Source of the DNA: Thiomicrorhabdus aquaedulcis
GTDB taxonomy: Bacteria > Pseudomonadota > Gammaproteobacteria > Thiomicrospirales > Thiomicrospiraceae
DNA: 64,000 nt
Assembly: GCF_004001325.1 (NCBI RefSeq)
Contig: NZ_AP018722.1
Coordinates: 1,426,001-1,490,000 of the forward strand
Direction: 5' to 3'
This document shows positions 8,247 through 18,170 of the stretch, piece by piece. Each line of letters begins with the position of its first letter. Position 1 is the stretch's first letter. Made by a program: the position numbers and the translations under genes. The notes under the pieces are model-generated. The model had not been told where the DNA came from. It worked only from the letters and a program-made list of their open reading frames with translations, and made no database searches.

Positions 8247-9098
8247 ATGACGTCAACAATCCTGCCGAATTATTTTTTAAACTTAAGCACTACGGTCGCC
8301 TCCGCGTTGCAAGAAGACGTTGGTGCTGGAGATTTAACCGCGCAATTAATTGCGTCCAATACGCAAGCTAATGCCAAAATTGTCTGTCGCGAAGCGGCCA
8401 TTATCTGTGGTCGCCCTTGGTTTGAGGAAGTCTTTAGGCAAATAGACGCCAGTATTCAAATTGACTGGCACATTACCGAGGGTCAAGCGGTCGCGGCGAA
8501 TCAGCTAATTTGCACATTACAGGGTTCGGCTCGCGCGATTTTAACCGCCGAGCGCACTGCGCTCAATTTTTTACAAACCTTGTCGGCCACCGCCACGGTC
8601 ACCGCGCAGTATGTTGCACAGCTCAAAAACACGCACACACAACTGTTAGACACACGTAAAACCCTACCAGGCCTGCGCTTGGCGCAAAAATACGCCGTTA
8701 AGTGTGGCGGTGGTTGCAATCATCGCATGGGGTTGTACGATGCCATTTTAATTAAAGAAAACCACATTATGGCCGCCGGTGGCATTGCACAGGCCGTTAA
8801 TTTAGCGAAAACCTTGCATCCTGGCGTGTCCATTGAGGTTGAAACCGAAAACCTCGCCGAGGTTAAGCAAGCCTTAATGGCGGGCGCCAACATTATCATG
8901 CTTGACAACTTTAGCTATGAGCAGATGCACGCGGCTGTTATGCTGGTTAGCGGACAAGCCAAGCTCGAAGTATCGGGCAATGTCGAAATAGACCAACTTG
9001 CGCACTTAGCAAAAACGGGTGTGGATTTTATTTCGAGCGGCGCACTTACCAAACATATTAAGGCGATTGATCTTTCAATGCGCTTTGAGATGCTTTGA
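8247..9098 (+). CDS. nadC: Nicotinate-nucleotide pyrophosphorylase (quinolinate phosphoribosyltransferase)
   Basis: Converts quinolinate and PRPP to nicotinate mononucleotide in NAD synthesis. The family signatures are all present: QEDVGAGDLTAQLI near the N-terminus, ERTALNFLQTLSATAT, DTRKTLPGLRLAQKYAVKCG, NHRMGLYDAILIKENH and EVETENLAEV. The length of about 283 residues is normal. The start is placed at the ATG at 8247. A TTG at 8235 would add four residues, and neither has a strong ribosome-binding site. nadE for the last step of the pathway lies at 14196-15845 but is not in the same operon. Confidence 0.95.
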   Translation: MTSTILPNYFLNLSTTVASALQEDVGAGDLTAQLIASNTQANAKIVCREAAIICGRPWFEEVFRQIDASIQIDWHITEGQAVAANQLICTLQGSARAILTAERTALNFLQTLSATATVTAQYVAQLKNTHTQLLDTRKTLPGLRLAQKYAVKCGGGCNHRMGLYDAILIKENHIMAAGGIAQAVNLAKTLHPGVSIEVETENLAEVKQALMAGANIIMLDNFSYEQMHAAVMLVSGQAKLEVSGNVEIDQLAHLAKTGVDFISSGALTKHIKAIDLSMRFEML

Positions 9099-9180
9099 TA
9101 TGCTTTTAACAAGCGACTTTTTTCTACGGCCATCTTATTTTTAAAACGCTATCCACTCTTAAACGGAAAAATTCTCAGCT

Positions 9181-11172
9181 GTGCATGATCATATTTTAGT
9201 CAGTATTGTTTTACTCTTAGGCATCGCCGTTTTAACGGTGGCGTTGTCACGTCGGCTGCATTTTCCGCCCATCTTAAGCTACATCGTAGTGGGCATTATC
9301 GTGGGTCCGTTTGGCTTTGCCTTTATTGAAAATGAAGAAAACATCTCTTTATTGGCCGAATTTGGCATTGTTTTTTTATTGTTTGCGATTGGCTTAGAGT
9401 TCTCGCTGTCGCAAATGGTGGCCATGCGTAAACAGGTTTTTGGCCTAGGATCGGCGCAAGTATTTGCAACAGGCCTGGTGGTCTTTTTTATTGGCTGGAT
9501 GGCGGGTTTAGACACCAATACCAACATAGTCATTGCCTCGGCTTTTGCCCTGTCTTCCACCGCCATCGTCATAAAACAACTGACCGAACAATCCGAAATT
9601 CAGTCGCGTCACGGTCGCTCGGCCGTGGGCATTTTAATTTTTCAAGACATCATTGCTATCCCATTGCTTATCTTAATTCCCACCTTGGCCATCACTCAGA
9701 GTGACGGTGACTCTTTTGGCATGTCAATGGCTTTTACGTTTGCAAAAGGCATTTTAGTGGTGGTGATTATGCTGGCCATCGGACGCTACCTTCTGCGCCC
9801 ACTGTTTCACGAAGTGGCGGCCGCTAAATCGCAAGAGCTCTTTACTTTAACGGTGTTAATGGTGGCACTCAGCTCGGCGGCATTTACCGAAGAGATGGGG
9901 TTGTCTTTAACGCTGGGCGCATTTTTAGCCGGCATGATGTTGGGTGAGACCGAATATCGCCATCAAATTGAATCGGACATTCGGCCGTTTCAAGATATTT
10001 TACTGGGACTGTTCTTTGTCACCGTGGGCATGTTGATTTCGGTTGATATTTTAATGACGCACTTCTGGTTAGTTCTGCTCATTACCTTGGGCATTATTTT
10101 AGTTAAAGGTCTGGTTATTTACACGGTGGCACGACTGCTCCATAAAACCGCCGGTGTCGCCGCCAGAACGGCCTTGTCTTTGGCGCAAGTGGGTGAGTTT
10201 GGTTTGGTGTTGATTACTCTGGCCTTTACCTACAATTTACTGCCGCTTGATACCGGTAATATTTTGCTGACGGCGGCCGTGTTAAGCATGGCGGTGTCGC
10301 CGTTTATGGTTAAATTTAACGGTAAAATTGCCAAAATTATTCATAAAGAGAGCTACAACGCCAACCATTTTGAAATTGAATCAAACATTTCCGAAACCAG
10401 TAAACGCTTAAACAACCACGTGGTTCTGTGTGGTTTTGGACGCGTTGGTCAAACCGTAAGCCGCTTTTTACGCAACGCCAACGAAAACTTTATTGCGCTC
10501 GACATGGACATTGTTAGGGTAAAAGAAGCCAGTGCAGCAGGCGAACCCGTGCATTACGGTGACGCATCCAAACAAAGTATTTTGCATGCCGCCGGCTTAG
10601 AAAAAGCCAAAATCATCATCATTACCTTTAACGATTTTCACGCCAGTATTAAAATTATTCGCACATTGCGCCGTCTCAACCCCAATATTCCCATTTTAGT
10701 GCGTACCTTGGACGATTTGCATGTAGACGAGCTGATTAACGCGGGGGCTAACGAAGTAGTGCCTGACACTTTTGAATCCAGCATTATGCTGGCGTCGCAC
10801 CTGCTATTGATGATTGGCCAGCCGCCCAGTAAAGTGTTAAAAGAGACCCGTTTAATGCGCAAAGACCGCTATCGGTTATTAGAAAAGTTTTACCCTGGCG
10901 AAGAAGATTATTTATTGGTTCCCAGTCAATCATCAAAAGTGATTTTGCACAGCGTAACCTTAGAAGAGTCGGCTTATGCCGTTAATAAAACCTTAAACGA
11001 CTTACCGTTAGAAGAGTTAAAAGTACACGTTGATGCGATTGTGCGCGGCAACATACGGGGCGAAAACCCCGCAGCAGACACGTTACTAAGAGTGCTTGAT
11101 TTTGTGGTTATTTCGGGCTTGCCGGAAGACGTCGCCCGTGCTGAAAAGCTTCTAAAAACGGGCAAAAGTTAA
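9181..11172 (+). CDS. Cation:proton antiporter of the CPA2 family with TrkA-N domain (KefB/YbaL-like)
   Basis: A 663-residue protein. The first about 390 residues are a Na+/H+-exchanger domain with about 12 hydrophobic segments (for example IVVGIIVGPFGFAFI and FLLFAIGLEFSLSQM). They are followed by a cytoplasmic Rossmann TrkA-N domain starting at NHVVLCGFGRVGQTVSRFL near residue 417, and then a TrkA-C-like tail. This is the KefB/KefC/YbaL architecture for potassium or proton exchange gated by nucleotide. There is no glutathione-specific signature I can rely on, so Kef in the strict sense is not claimed. The start codon is GTG, with no strong ribosome-binding site before it. Confidence 0.88.
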   Translation: MHDHILVSIVLLLGIAVLTVALSRRLHFPPILSYIVVGIIVGPFGFAFIENEENISLLAEFGIVFLLFAIGLEFSLSQMVAMRKQVFGLGSAQVFATGLVVFFIGWMAGLDTNTNIVIASAFALSSTAIVIKQLTEQSEIQSRHGRSAVGILIFQDIIAIPLLILIPTLAITQSDGDSFGMSMAFTFAKGILVVVIMLAIGRYLLRPLFHEVAAAKSQELFTLTVLMVALSSAAFTEEMGLSLTLGAFLAGMMLGETEYRHQIESDIRPFQDILLGLFFVTVGMLISVDILMTHFWLVLLITLGIILVKGLVIYTVARLLHKTAGVAARTALSLAQVGEFGLVLITLAFTYNLLPLDTGNILLTAAVLSMAVSPFMVKFNGKIAKIIHKESYNANHFEIESNISETSKRLNNHVVLCGFGRVGQTVSRFLRNANENFIALDMDIVRVKEASAAGEPVHYGDASKQSILHAAGLEKAKIIIITFNDFHASIKIIRTLRRLNPNIPILVRTLDDLHVDELINAGANEVVPDTFESSIMLASHLLLMIGQPPSKVLKETRLMRKDRYRLLEKFYPGEEDYLLVPSQSSKVILHSVTLEESAYAVNKTLNDLPLEELKVHVDAIVRGNIRGENPAADTLLRVLDFVVISGLPEDVARAEKLLKTGKS

Positions 11173-11199
11173 GCGTTAATACGTGAATTAAAACGCGCC

Positions 11200-11994
11200 T
11201 TAACGCTCCAACCAAATCAGTGAGGCGATGCGTCCGGTTTGCCCAGAACGACGATAAGAAAAAAACTGCGACTCATCGCGGTAAGTGCATAAATCACCGC
11301 CGTACACAAAAGAGACACCTAACTGATTTAATTCATACTTGACCAGGCCTGGTAAGTCGGCTAAATATTTTTTGTGTAAATGACTGTCTACAGACAACGG
11401 CTTAAAAAAGCCTGCATTGAGCTCTGACGTTGCCACAAAAACCGCTCTAACCTCTTCACCCACCTCAAACGACTGTGCACCAATCGCCGGACCTATCCAC
11501 GCCATTAAACGTTCTGGGCTTTCTGGTAAAGCCTCTACGGACTGACGCACAATACCCGAAGCCAAGCCTTTCCAGCCCGCATGAATCGCACACACCAACG
11601 TGCCTGCCAAATTAGTGATTAAAATAGGCAAGCAATCGGCCGTCAGCACCACCGCCACTCGACCCGATTCTTGCGTCCAAGAAGCATCCGCAATAGGCGG
11701 ATTATCTTGAGTCGCTAAAGAGTCAAGACAAACAAGCTCGACAGTATGTTGCTGATTAAGCCAAACGGGTTGGCTGGATAAGCCAGCCCGATTGACCAAT
11801 TGCTGTCGATTGGCTAAAACGGCGTTTAAATCGTCGCCTACATGCGTGGCCAAATTAAACCCATCAAATGGCGGCAAGCTTACTCCGCCCAAACGTGTAG
11901 TACACAGCGCTTTTACACCAATAGGTGCCGGCCAATCTGGGTAGATAAAATGGCTGTCAGACTGATTATTAGGCTGACTATTACGCTCTAACAT
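11200..11994 (-). CDS. pgeF: Peptidoglycan editing factor PgeF (YfiH, laccase-domain protein)
   Basis: A 264-residue protein of the YfiH/DUF152 family, with family motifs VVLTADCLPILI, AIHAGWKGLASGIV and MAWIGPAIGAQSFEVGEEV. The Cys and His residues in these segments are the metal-site ligands of the family. Members act on UDP-MurNAc intermediates or as purine nucleoside phosphorylases, and the older polyphenol-oxidase label is less certain. The start overlaps the last base of rluD (ATG/TGA type overlap at 11994), so the two genes are translationally coupled, as in many gammaproteobacteria. The palindrome at 11342 is read as LPGLV. Confidence 0.92.
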   Translation of the reverse strand: MLERNSQPNNQSDSHFIYPDWPAPIGVKALCTTRLGGVSLPPFDGFNLATHVGDDLNAVLANRQQLVNRAGLSSQPVWLNQQHTVELVCLDSLATQDNPPIADASWTQESGRVAVVLTADCLPILITNLAGTLVCAIHAGWKGLASGIVRQSVEALPESPERLMAWIGPAIGAQSFEVGEEVRAVFVATSELNAGFFKPLSVDSHLHKKYLADLPGLVKYELNQLGVSFVYGGDLCTYRDESQFFSYRRSGQTGRIASLIWLER

Positions 11995-13037
11995 CAGTCA
12001 GGAATGTCTTCATCGGTGACCCATTCGACTTCAACGCCGTGATCGTAGTCGTAATCGTCGTACCCCATATTGCGTGATTCGTACATTTCCATGTCTTCGC
12101 GCAACACGTCAATTAACTCAAACATCGCATCGGGCATGTCCACTTTCCACTTCATGGTTTTACCCGTAACCGGATGGGTTAAACTCAGCGCGCCAGCGTG
12201 CAGGGCTTGGTGTTTAAAGTTACGCAAAAACACCACAAATTCTTCATTCATCTGCTTCGGAATTCTAAAACGCTTGCCATACACCGGATCGCCCACCAGC
12301 GGAAACCCTAAGTGCGCCATGTGGACTCTAATTTGATGCGTGCGACCCGTTTCGAGTTTAACGCGGATGCGTGTATGCTCTCTAAAACGCTCTAACACGC
12401 GGTAATGACTGATGGCTTCTTTGCCGCCAAAGTGACGAATGGCCATTTTTTTACGATCGGCTGAACTGCGTCCAATAGGCTGATCTACCGTACCGCCATT
12501 GGCCATTTTTCCGACCACGACAGCATCGTAAAGTCGCTCTACTGCATGGCGAGATAACTGACTTACCAAATTAGTTTGCGCCGGTACTGTTTTAGCCACC
12601 ACCATCAAACCAGAGGTTTCTTTGTCTAAACGGTGCACAATACCAGCACGCGGCACTTCACGCAGTTTGTCATTGTGAAACAACAACGCGTTCATTAACG
12701 TCATGTCTGGATTACCTGCACCCGGATGCACTACCAAACCCACGGGTTTGTTAATGACCATAATGGCATCGTCTTCGTACAGAATGTCGAGTTCAATCTC
12801 TTGCGCCGGAATATCGATTTCATTGTCAATCTGGGCAATCAATTCGACCTTTTCGCCACCTAAAACCGGTTGGCGTGGCTTAAGCCAGGCCACACCGTTA
12901 ATGGTGACGTTGCCGTCTTTAATCCACTGCTGAATTCGACTGCGCGAATAATCTGAAAATAGTGGCCCAATGGCGACGTCTAACCTTTCTCCAAGTGCAT
13001 CGTGAGGAATGGTGGCTGTTAATATTTGCTTACTCAA
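11994..13037 (-). CDS. rluD: 23S rRNA pseudouridine synthase RluD
   Basis: Modifies uridines in helix 69 of 23S rRNA. An S4 RNA-binding domain occupies roughly residues 15-75 (SRSRIQQWIKDGNVTINGV). The catalytic domain follows, with HRLDKETSGL and Asp138, then ETGRTHQIRVHMAHLGFPLVGD. The 347-residue length is slightly longer than E. coli RluD because of an acidic C-terminal tail. It diverges from bamD across 164 bases and is followed by pgeF with a one-base overlap. This rluD-yfiH pair facing bamD is a conserved gammaproteobacterial arrangement. Confidence 0.96.
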   Translation of the reverse strand: MSKQILTATIPHDALGERLDVAIGPLFSDYSRSRIQQWIKDGNVTINGVAWLKPRQPVLGGEKVELIAQIDNEIDIPAQEIELDILYEDDAIMVINKPVGLVVHPGAGNPDMTLMNALLFHNDKLREVPRAGIVHRLDKETSGLMVVAKTVPAQTNLVSQLSRHAVERLYDAVVVGKMANGGTVDQPIGRSSADRKKMAIRHFGGKEAISHYRVLERFREHTRIRVKLETGRTHQIRVHMAHLGFPLVGDPVYGKRFRIPKQMNEEFVVFLRNFKHQALHAGALSLTHPVTGKTMKWKVDMPDAMFELIDVLREDMEMYESRNMGYDDYDYDHGVEVEWVTDEDIPD

Positions 13038-13138
13038 TGGATAACCTTAAACAGTTTACGCTGTCAATTAGTAAGCGTGCCGCACAAAGGTCTTAAAAAA
13101 CCTTAAAACAAAACCGTTTTAAAATGCAAAGCACGCAG

Positions 13139-13165
13139 TTGAAAATTTGGGAATTATGATACAAT
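13139..13165 (+). promoter_or_regulatory. bamD: Possible bamD promoter
   Basis: TTGAAA at 13139-13144 and TACAAT at 13160-13165, with a 15-base spacer (short by one or two), 36 bases before the bamD start codon. It is the only reasonable -35/-10 pair in the divergent spacer. Confidence 0.4.
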
Positions 13166-13201
13166 CCGTGTCACTTAAATAACGCATATTGTACCTAAAA
13201 T

Positions 13202-14047
13202 ATGAAAAAAACGCTGTTATCCATCTTATTATTCTCAACACTGAATTTGCAAGGGTGTTCAACCCTTTCTTCTTTAATTGAAAAACCCGATTCTGAAAAA
13301 ACCGTAGAAGAGTTTTACACCGCGGCTACTGAAGCATTTCAGGACGGCCAATGGGACACTGCCACACAAAACTACGAAAAACTTAAAGCTTATTTTCCGT
13401 ATGGTGAATTTGCTGAGCAATCGTATTTAGAACTGGCTTATTCGTATTACAAATACGATGAACCCGAGTCGGCCATTCGTGAACTGGAAGAATTCGTTCG
13501 CTTGTACCCTAAACACCCGCAATTAGCCTACGCTTATTATTTAAAAGCGCTTGCCGCCGACTCGGTCAATAAAAGTTGGTTGGATAAATACATTACTGAT
13601 CCAGCTACCCGCGACGTTAAGTCAACCCAGCGTGCATTTACCTTTTATAACGATGTACTGGCACGTTTTCCTCAAACCCCTTACGCCACACAATCGGCTC
13701 AACGTTTAATTGTATTGAGCAACCAAATGGCGCGACATGAGGTGTTTGTGGCTGAGTTTTATTACAATAAACAAGCCTACTTAGCCGCCGCTAATCGTGC
13801 GCAATCGGTCATAGAAAATTATCCGCGTGCCTCAAGCACACATAAAGCACTACAAATAATGGAAGCGTCTTATGAAAAATTGGGCATGACCGATAACATG
13901 CTCGCCGTGCGCATGGTACAAGACCTTAACCAAAAAGGCTTGGAACCAATGGATGTAAACAACGACAATGATGATTTAACCAACCCACCAAAACCTGAGA
14001 ACCAGAAAAAATCTTGGTGGTCGAGCATTACCAGTGTTTTTGATTAA
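13202..14047 (+). CDS. bamD: Outer-membrane assembly lipoprotein BamD
   Basis: A 281-residue lipoprotein of the BAM complex, which inserts beta-barrel proteins into the outer membrane. The signal peptide ends at the lipobox LQGC, with the lipidated Cys at residue 19. Tetratricopeptide-like helices follow, beginning TVEEFYTAATEAFQDGQWDTA, and the segment AYSYYKYDEPESAIRELEEF is typical of BamD. It ends with a polar tail rich in Asp and Asn. Another BAM lipoprotein, BamC, is encoded at 50402-51523. A strong terminator follows about 80 bases downstream. Confidence 0.95.
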   Translation: MKKTLLSILLFSTLNLQGCSTLSSLIEKPDSEKTVEEFYTAATEAFQDGQWDTATQNYEKLKAYFPYGEFAEQSYLELAYSYYKYDEPESAIRELEEFVRLYPKHPQLAYAYYLKALAADSVNKSWLDKYITDPATRDVKSTQRAFTFYNDVLARFPQTPYATQSAQRLIVLSNQMARHEVFVAEFYYNKQAYLAAANRAQSVIENYPRASSTHKALQIMEASYEKLGMTDNMLAVRMVQDLNQKGLEPMDVNNDNDDLTNPPKPENQKKSWWSSITSVFD

Positions 14048-14126
14048 AGGCTAATTTTGATTAAAGGCTAATGTTAAGGTCTTTAAACTCGCCTTTAAGC
14101 GCGCCTTGAGACACGTATTAACACAA

Positions 14127-14167
14127 TAAAAAACCACTTAAAGCACCCGCTCTAAGTGGTTTTTTTG
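14127..14167. terminator. Bidirectional terminator between bamD and nadE
   Basis: Stem AAAAAACCACTTA / TAAGTGGTTTTTT with a loop of about 14 bases, between two convergent genes. T runs are present on both strands. Confidence 0.9.
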
Positions 14168-14195
14168 TTGTTAAAGCAAACTAAAAAATCTCAAT

Positions 14196-15845
14196 CTATT
14201 CAGTATATCGACTGGTAATGGGATAGCGGCGGTCTTTACCAAACGCTCGTTGGGTGATTTTTACCCCAGGGGCGGCTTGGCGACGCTTGTATTCACTACG
14301 GTCAATTAAGCGCACCACCTTGTTAACTTCCTCGGCATTAAAGCCCATATCAATCATCTGCTGGGGCGTTTTATCCTGCCTAACATACGCTTTAATCATC
14401 GCATCCAACACAGCATAATCGGGCAGTGAATCTTGATCCACCTGATCTGGACGCAATTCGGCGGAAGGCGCGCGTTCAATCACGCGTTCGGGAATCACGT
14501 TAGACAACCCATTCCGATAGTGCGCTAGGCGATACACCAAGGTTTTTGGCACGTCTTTTAACGGTGAAAATCCACCGACCATGTCGCCGTATAAAGTTGA
14601 ATACCCAACCGCTACTTCGCTTTTATTGCTGGTGGCCAGTACCATTTTGCCGGTTTTATTGGATAACGCCATCAATAAAGTACCACGAATTCTGGCTTGT
14701 AAATTTTCTTCGGTTACATCGTTTTCTAGCCCTATAAAACTCGGTGCCAACGCAGTTTCAAAACTGTTAAATAGGTTTTCAATGGGAATACTTTGATAGT
14801 CCACCCCCATGGTTTTGGCTTGTAAAGCGGCGTCGTCTTGGCTAATTTGTGCAGTATATTTAAACGGCATCATAACCGCACTGACGTTATTGGCACCAAG
14901 CGCGTCAACGGCTAGCGCTAAAGTAAGTGCCGAATCAATGCCTCCGGACAACCCCAATAACACACCAGGAAAACCATTTTTTTGCACATAGTCTTTTATG
15001 CCTAAGGTTAAGGCTTGATAGACACGCGCTTCACTTTCATATAACGGGGCTACCAGGCCTGGTAACACGCTCACACCATGCTGAGACTTAACCACTTTAA
15101 CCGCCGTTAACGCCGTTTTAAACTCCAGACTTTGTACCTGAACAATACCCTGTGCGTCCATGGCAAACGAACCGCCGTCAAACACCAACTCGTCTTGCCC
15201 ACCCACTTGGTTAACATACAAAATAGGTGCGTTAATTTCGGCCACGCGACGCGTTAGAGTATTTAAACGGTCTTGATGCTTTTCATCTGAAAACGGCGAG
15301 GCGTTTAAGGTAAGCAGAACATCCGCACCCGCTTCTTTGGCTTGGGTAGCGGGGGCAAATTTCCAAATGTCTTCGCAAATTAACACCCCAAATCGAACGC
15401 CCTTATGCTCAACCACACAAGGTCGATGGCCGGCCGAAAAATACCGTTGCTCGTCAAACACACTGTAATTGGGCAGATGTTGCTTCATGTAACTGGCTTG
15501 AATTGCGCCTTTTTCAATCCACGCAGCCATATTAAAGCGCTCACCCAAAGCATCCTGCATGGGATAACCCACCACCACCACGACGTCATTAACATGCTGA
15601 CAAATCTGCAACAAAGCTCTATCAATTTGTGGGTACAAGCCACCGCGTAATAACAAATCTTCTGGTGGATAACCGGTAAGAGTCATTTCGGGAAACAGCA
15701 CAATATCAGCATTGTGCTGTAACTTGGCCTGCTTGGCCGACTCAATCACGAGTTGCGTGTTGCCTGCAATGTCGCCGACCACGGGATCAATTTGCGCCAT
15801 GACCACGGTAACCGTTGGAGAAGGTTGGCTCGAAGACTGGCTCAT
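14196..15845 (-). CDS. nadE: Glutamine-dependent NAD+ synthetase
   Basis: A 549-residue enzyme that amidates nicotinate adenine dinucleotide using ammonia from glutamine. The N-terminal half is a nitrilase-type glutaminase domain (FPEMTLTGYPPEDLL with catalytic Glu53, and GVLICEDIW with the catalytic Cys). The C-terminal half is the synthetase, with the ATP pyrophosphatase loop LGLSGGIDSAL near residue 300 and ATSNKSEVAVGYSTLYGDM. The palindrome at 15052 is read LPGLVAPL in the linker between the two domains. It is monocistronic, with a small inverted-repeat element just upstream of its start. Confidence 0.96.
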   Translation of the reverse strand: MSQSSSQPSPTVTVVMAQIDPVVGDIAGNTQLVIESAKQAKLQHNADIVLFPEMTLTGYPPEDLLLRGGLYPQIDRALLQICQHVNDVVVVVGYPMQDALGERFNMAAWIEKGAIQASYMKQHLPNYSVFDEQRYFSAGHRPCVVEHKGVRFGVLICEDIWKFAPATQAKEAGADVLLTLNASPFSDEKHQDRLNTLTRRVAEINAPILYVNQVGGQDELVFDGGSFAMDAQGIVQVQSLEFKTALTAVKVVKSQHGVSVLPGLVAPLYESEARVYQALTLGIKDYVQKNGFPGVLLGLSGGIDSALTLALAVDALGANNVSAVMMPFKYTAQISQDDAALQAKTMGVDYQSIPIENLFNSFETALAPSFIGLENDVTEENLQARIRGTLLMALSNKTGKMVLATSNKSEVAVGYSTLYGDMVGGFSPLKDVPKTLVYRLAHYRNGLSNVIPERVIERAPSAELRPDQVDQDSLPDYAVLDAMIKAYVRQDKTPQQMIDMGFNAEEVNKVVRLIDRSEYKRRQAAPGVKITQRAFGKDRRYPITSRYTE

Positions 15846-15888
15846 AGAAAACTCTCTTTATGGGGCTTATGGGGCGTAAATATATTTA

Positions 15889-15929
15889 GAGACCTGTGCA
15901 TGAGTCAATTTTACTCGTGCAAAAGCCTC
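15889..15929. mobile_element. Minimal 41-bp inverted-repeat element with target duplication
   Basis: Ends GAGACCTGTGCATGAG and CTCGTGCAAAAGCCTC face each other across about 9 bases. They are flanked by the direct repeat ATTTA at 15884-15888 and 15930-15934. The ends closely match those of the 159-bp element at 2303-2461, which also has a 5-bp flanking repeat. It therefore looks like an internally deleted relative sitting between sucD and nadE. Confidence 0.6.
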
Positions 15930-15942
15930 ATTTAGTAATGTG

Positions 15943-16827
15943 TTAACGCGTCAACTGCGCCAACATGGCCGAACCTAAATCCGCTGGTGAACGCACAACG
16001 GTAACACCCGCGGCTTCTAAAGCGGCAAATTTGGCCTCAGCCGTACCCTTGCCACCACTGACAATGGCACCTGCATGCCCCATGCGTTTGCCAGGCGGTG
16101 CGGTTACACCTGCAATATAGGCCACCACCGGTTTGGTGACGTGCGCTTGAATAAATTCAGCGGCGTCTTCTTCGGCTTGCCCACCAATCTCGCCGACCAT
16201 AATGATGCCTTCGGTTTGCGGATCTTGCTCAAACAACGCTAAACAATCAATAAAGTTCATGCCCTGTATTGGGTCGCCACCTATGCCCACGCACGTCGAT
16301 TGCCCTAATCCGTTGCCCGTGGTTTGGTGCACGGCTTCATAGGTTAATGTGCCCGAACGTGATACCACACCAATTTTGCCAGGCAGATGAATGTGCCCAG
16401 GCATAATGCCAATCTTGCACCCGGTACCATTAAGACCTGGAGTGATCAGGCCTGGGCAGTTGGGGCCAATTAAATAAGCATCCGACTTATCCAGTACCGC
16501 GCGAACTTTAAGCATGTCGGCCACTGGAATGCCTTCGGTAATGCAGGTAATGACTTTAATGCCTGCGGCAATCGCTTCAATAATGGAATCGGCAGCAAAC
16601 GCTGGTGGCACATAAATCATGCTGGCCGTGGCACCGGTTTGCTCAACCGCGTCACGCACTGTGTTAAACACAGGCAAGCCCAAATGCAATTGCCCGCCTT
16701 TACCTGGAGTAACACCCCCCACCATTTTGGTGCCGTAAGCCATGGCTTGTTCTGAATGAAAACTACCTTGTTTGCCGGTAAACCCTTGGCAAATCACTTT
16801 GGTGTGTTGATTAATTAAAATGCTCAT
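15943..16827 (-). CDS. sucD: Succinyl-CoA synthetase alpha subunit
   Basis: A 294-residue subunit that binds CoA and carries the phosphohistidine. Signatures are [17 protein letters not shown] (CoA-binding Rossmann motif), [38 protein letters not shown] and [14 protein letters not shown], the last containing the phosphorylated His near residue 250. It follows sucC by 2 bases, so the pair forms one operon. Together with acnB this shows at least the TCA reactions at both ends of the window's left arm. A CPGL sequence inside a conserved motif resembles the palindrome only because of protein conservation. Confidence 0.97.
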   Translation of the reverse strand: MSILINQHTKVICQGFTGKQGSFHSEQAMAYGTKMVGGVTPGKGGQLHLGLPVFNTVRDAVEQTGATASMIYVPPAFAADSIIEAIAAGIKVITCITEGIPVADMLKVRAVLDKSDAYLIGPNCPGLITPGLNGTGCKIGIMPGHIHLPGKIGVVSRSGTLTYEAVHQTTGNGLGQSTCVGIGGDPIQGMNFIDCLALFEQDPQTEGIIMVGEIGGQAEEDAAEFIQAHVTKPVVAYIAGVTAPPGKRMGHAGAIVSGGKGTAEAKFAALEAAGVTVVRSPADLGSAMLAQLTR

Positions 16828-16829
16828 AG

Positions 16830-18008
16830 TTAGTTGTTCCCTGCCACTTCAACGACCTTACGCGCGGCATCGGCTAAGCCGCTGGCGGTAATAATGCTTA
16901 AACCACTGTGTGCGAGCTTTTCGCGCCCCAATTCAACATTAGTGCCTTCTAAACGCACCACAACAGGAATCGTTAAACCCACTTCTTGCACTGCCTTAAT
17001 AATGCCATCGGCAATTAAGTCACAGCGCACAATGCCGCCAAAAATATTCACTAAAATAGACTTAACACCCGAATCGGACAGAATCAACTTAAACGCTTCT
17101 GCAACGCGTTCAGGGGTTGCTCCGCCGCCCACGTCTAAAAAGTTGGCTGGATTACCACCGTTTAATTTAATTAAATCCATGGTTGCCATCGCCAAACCAG
17201 CACCATTTACCATGCAGCCAATGTCGCCGTCCAAAGCGATGTAATTAAGCTCATGTTTTGAGGCCAAAGCTTCACGAACGTCTTCTTGCGAATAGTCGCG
17301 TAAGGCGACCAGGTCGGCTTGACGATACAACGCGTTAGAATCAATGCTTACCTTAGCGTCTAAGGCAATCAGGGTGTTTTCTTGGGTGCGAATCAGTGGA
17401 TTAATTTCAATTTGCGCAATGTCTTTGTCCAGTGCCAATTGATAGAACTGCTGCATTAATGTGCCCAGCTGTTTAAACGCTGTGCCTGTCAAACCTAAAG
17501 CAAACCCCACTTCACGACACTGATACGGCATAACACCCACAGTAGGATCAATGTGTACGCTTAAAATCTTTTCGGGAGAATCGTGTGCAACCGCCTCAAT
17601 GTCCATACCGCCCGACGCAGAAATAACAAACGAATGGGTGCGCGACACACGGTCTACCACCAAACTTAAATACAACTCTTCTTCAATAGCTAACTTTTCT
17701 TCAATAAGCAGGCTATGAATGGGTAATTTTTTACCCGCCGTTTGAATAGTAGCCAACTGACTGCCCAATAATTGGCTGGCCACCTGATGCGCCTCGTCGC
17801 GCGATTGCACCAACTTTACACCACCGGCTTTGCCACGCGCACCGGCGTGAATTTGTGCTTTAACCACCCAAGCAGAACCTTGATGAGAACCGGCGATAAA
17901 ATCTAACGCGTCGTCAAGCTCGTTTAAATGCTGGATTAATTGCCCTTTTGGGGTGGGAATGCCGTATTCTTGAAACAAGGCTTTGGCTTGATATTCGTGT
18001 AAATTCAT
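16830..18008 (-). CDS. sucC: Succinyl-CoA synthetase beta subunit
   Basis: An ATP-grasp subunit of about 392 residues. It begins [22 protein letters not shown], exactly as the family does, and contains [20 protein letters not shown] and [17 protein letters not shown] place the start at the ATG at 18008, because GGAG precedes it and family members begin with MNLHEYQ; the reading frame continues upstream to a TTG. It is followed directly by sucD. The complex makes ATP or GTP from succinyl-CoA in the TCA cycle. The promoter is presumably in the 110-base spacer before it, shared with the divergent small membrane protein. Confidence 0.97.
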   Translation of the reverse strand: MNLHEYQAKALFQEYGIPTPKGQLIQHLNELDDALDFIAGSHQGSAWVVKAQIHAGARGKAGGVKLVQSRDEAHQVASQLLGSQLATIQTAGKKLPIHSLLIEEKLAIEEELYLSLVVDRVSRTHSFVISASGGMDIEAVAHDSPEKILSVHIDPTVGVMPYQCREVGFALGLTGTAFKQLGTLMQQFYQLALDKDIAQIEINPLIRTQENTLIALDAKVSIDSNALYRQADLVALRDYSQEDVREALASKHELNYIALDGDIGCMVNGAGLAMATMDLIKLNGGNPANFLDVGGGATPERVAEAFKLILSDSGVKSILVNIFGGIVRCDLIADGIIKAVQEVGLTIPVVVRLEGTNVELGREKLAHSGLSIITASGLADAARKVVEVAGNN

Positions 18009-18170
18009 GTAAAAAAACGTCTCCAATTGGCCTTGTTTGTTGGCTTAATTGCACGCAAATCAAGGTTTTTAAACGGTCGAATTAAAAGATAAAAATTGCT
18101 TTTATTGTATGATTTTTAGACAATGAATGCATTGCATTTTCAATGCGTTTCAATAATAAGGTGTTTTATT

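Noticed and set aside
8666-8677. Palindrome-like ACCAGGCCTGCG in nadC, and ATCAGGCCTGGG in sucD at 16445
   Set aside because: Both encode conserved family motifs (TLPGLRLAQ and NCPGLITPG), so protein constraint explains them. They are not counted as motif copies.
8666-11353. The palindrome as a Chi-like or KOPS polar signal
   Set aside because: The motif is a perfect palindrome and so cannot give strand polarity, which such signals need.
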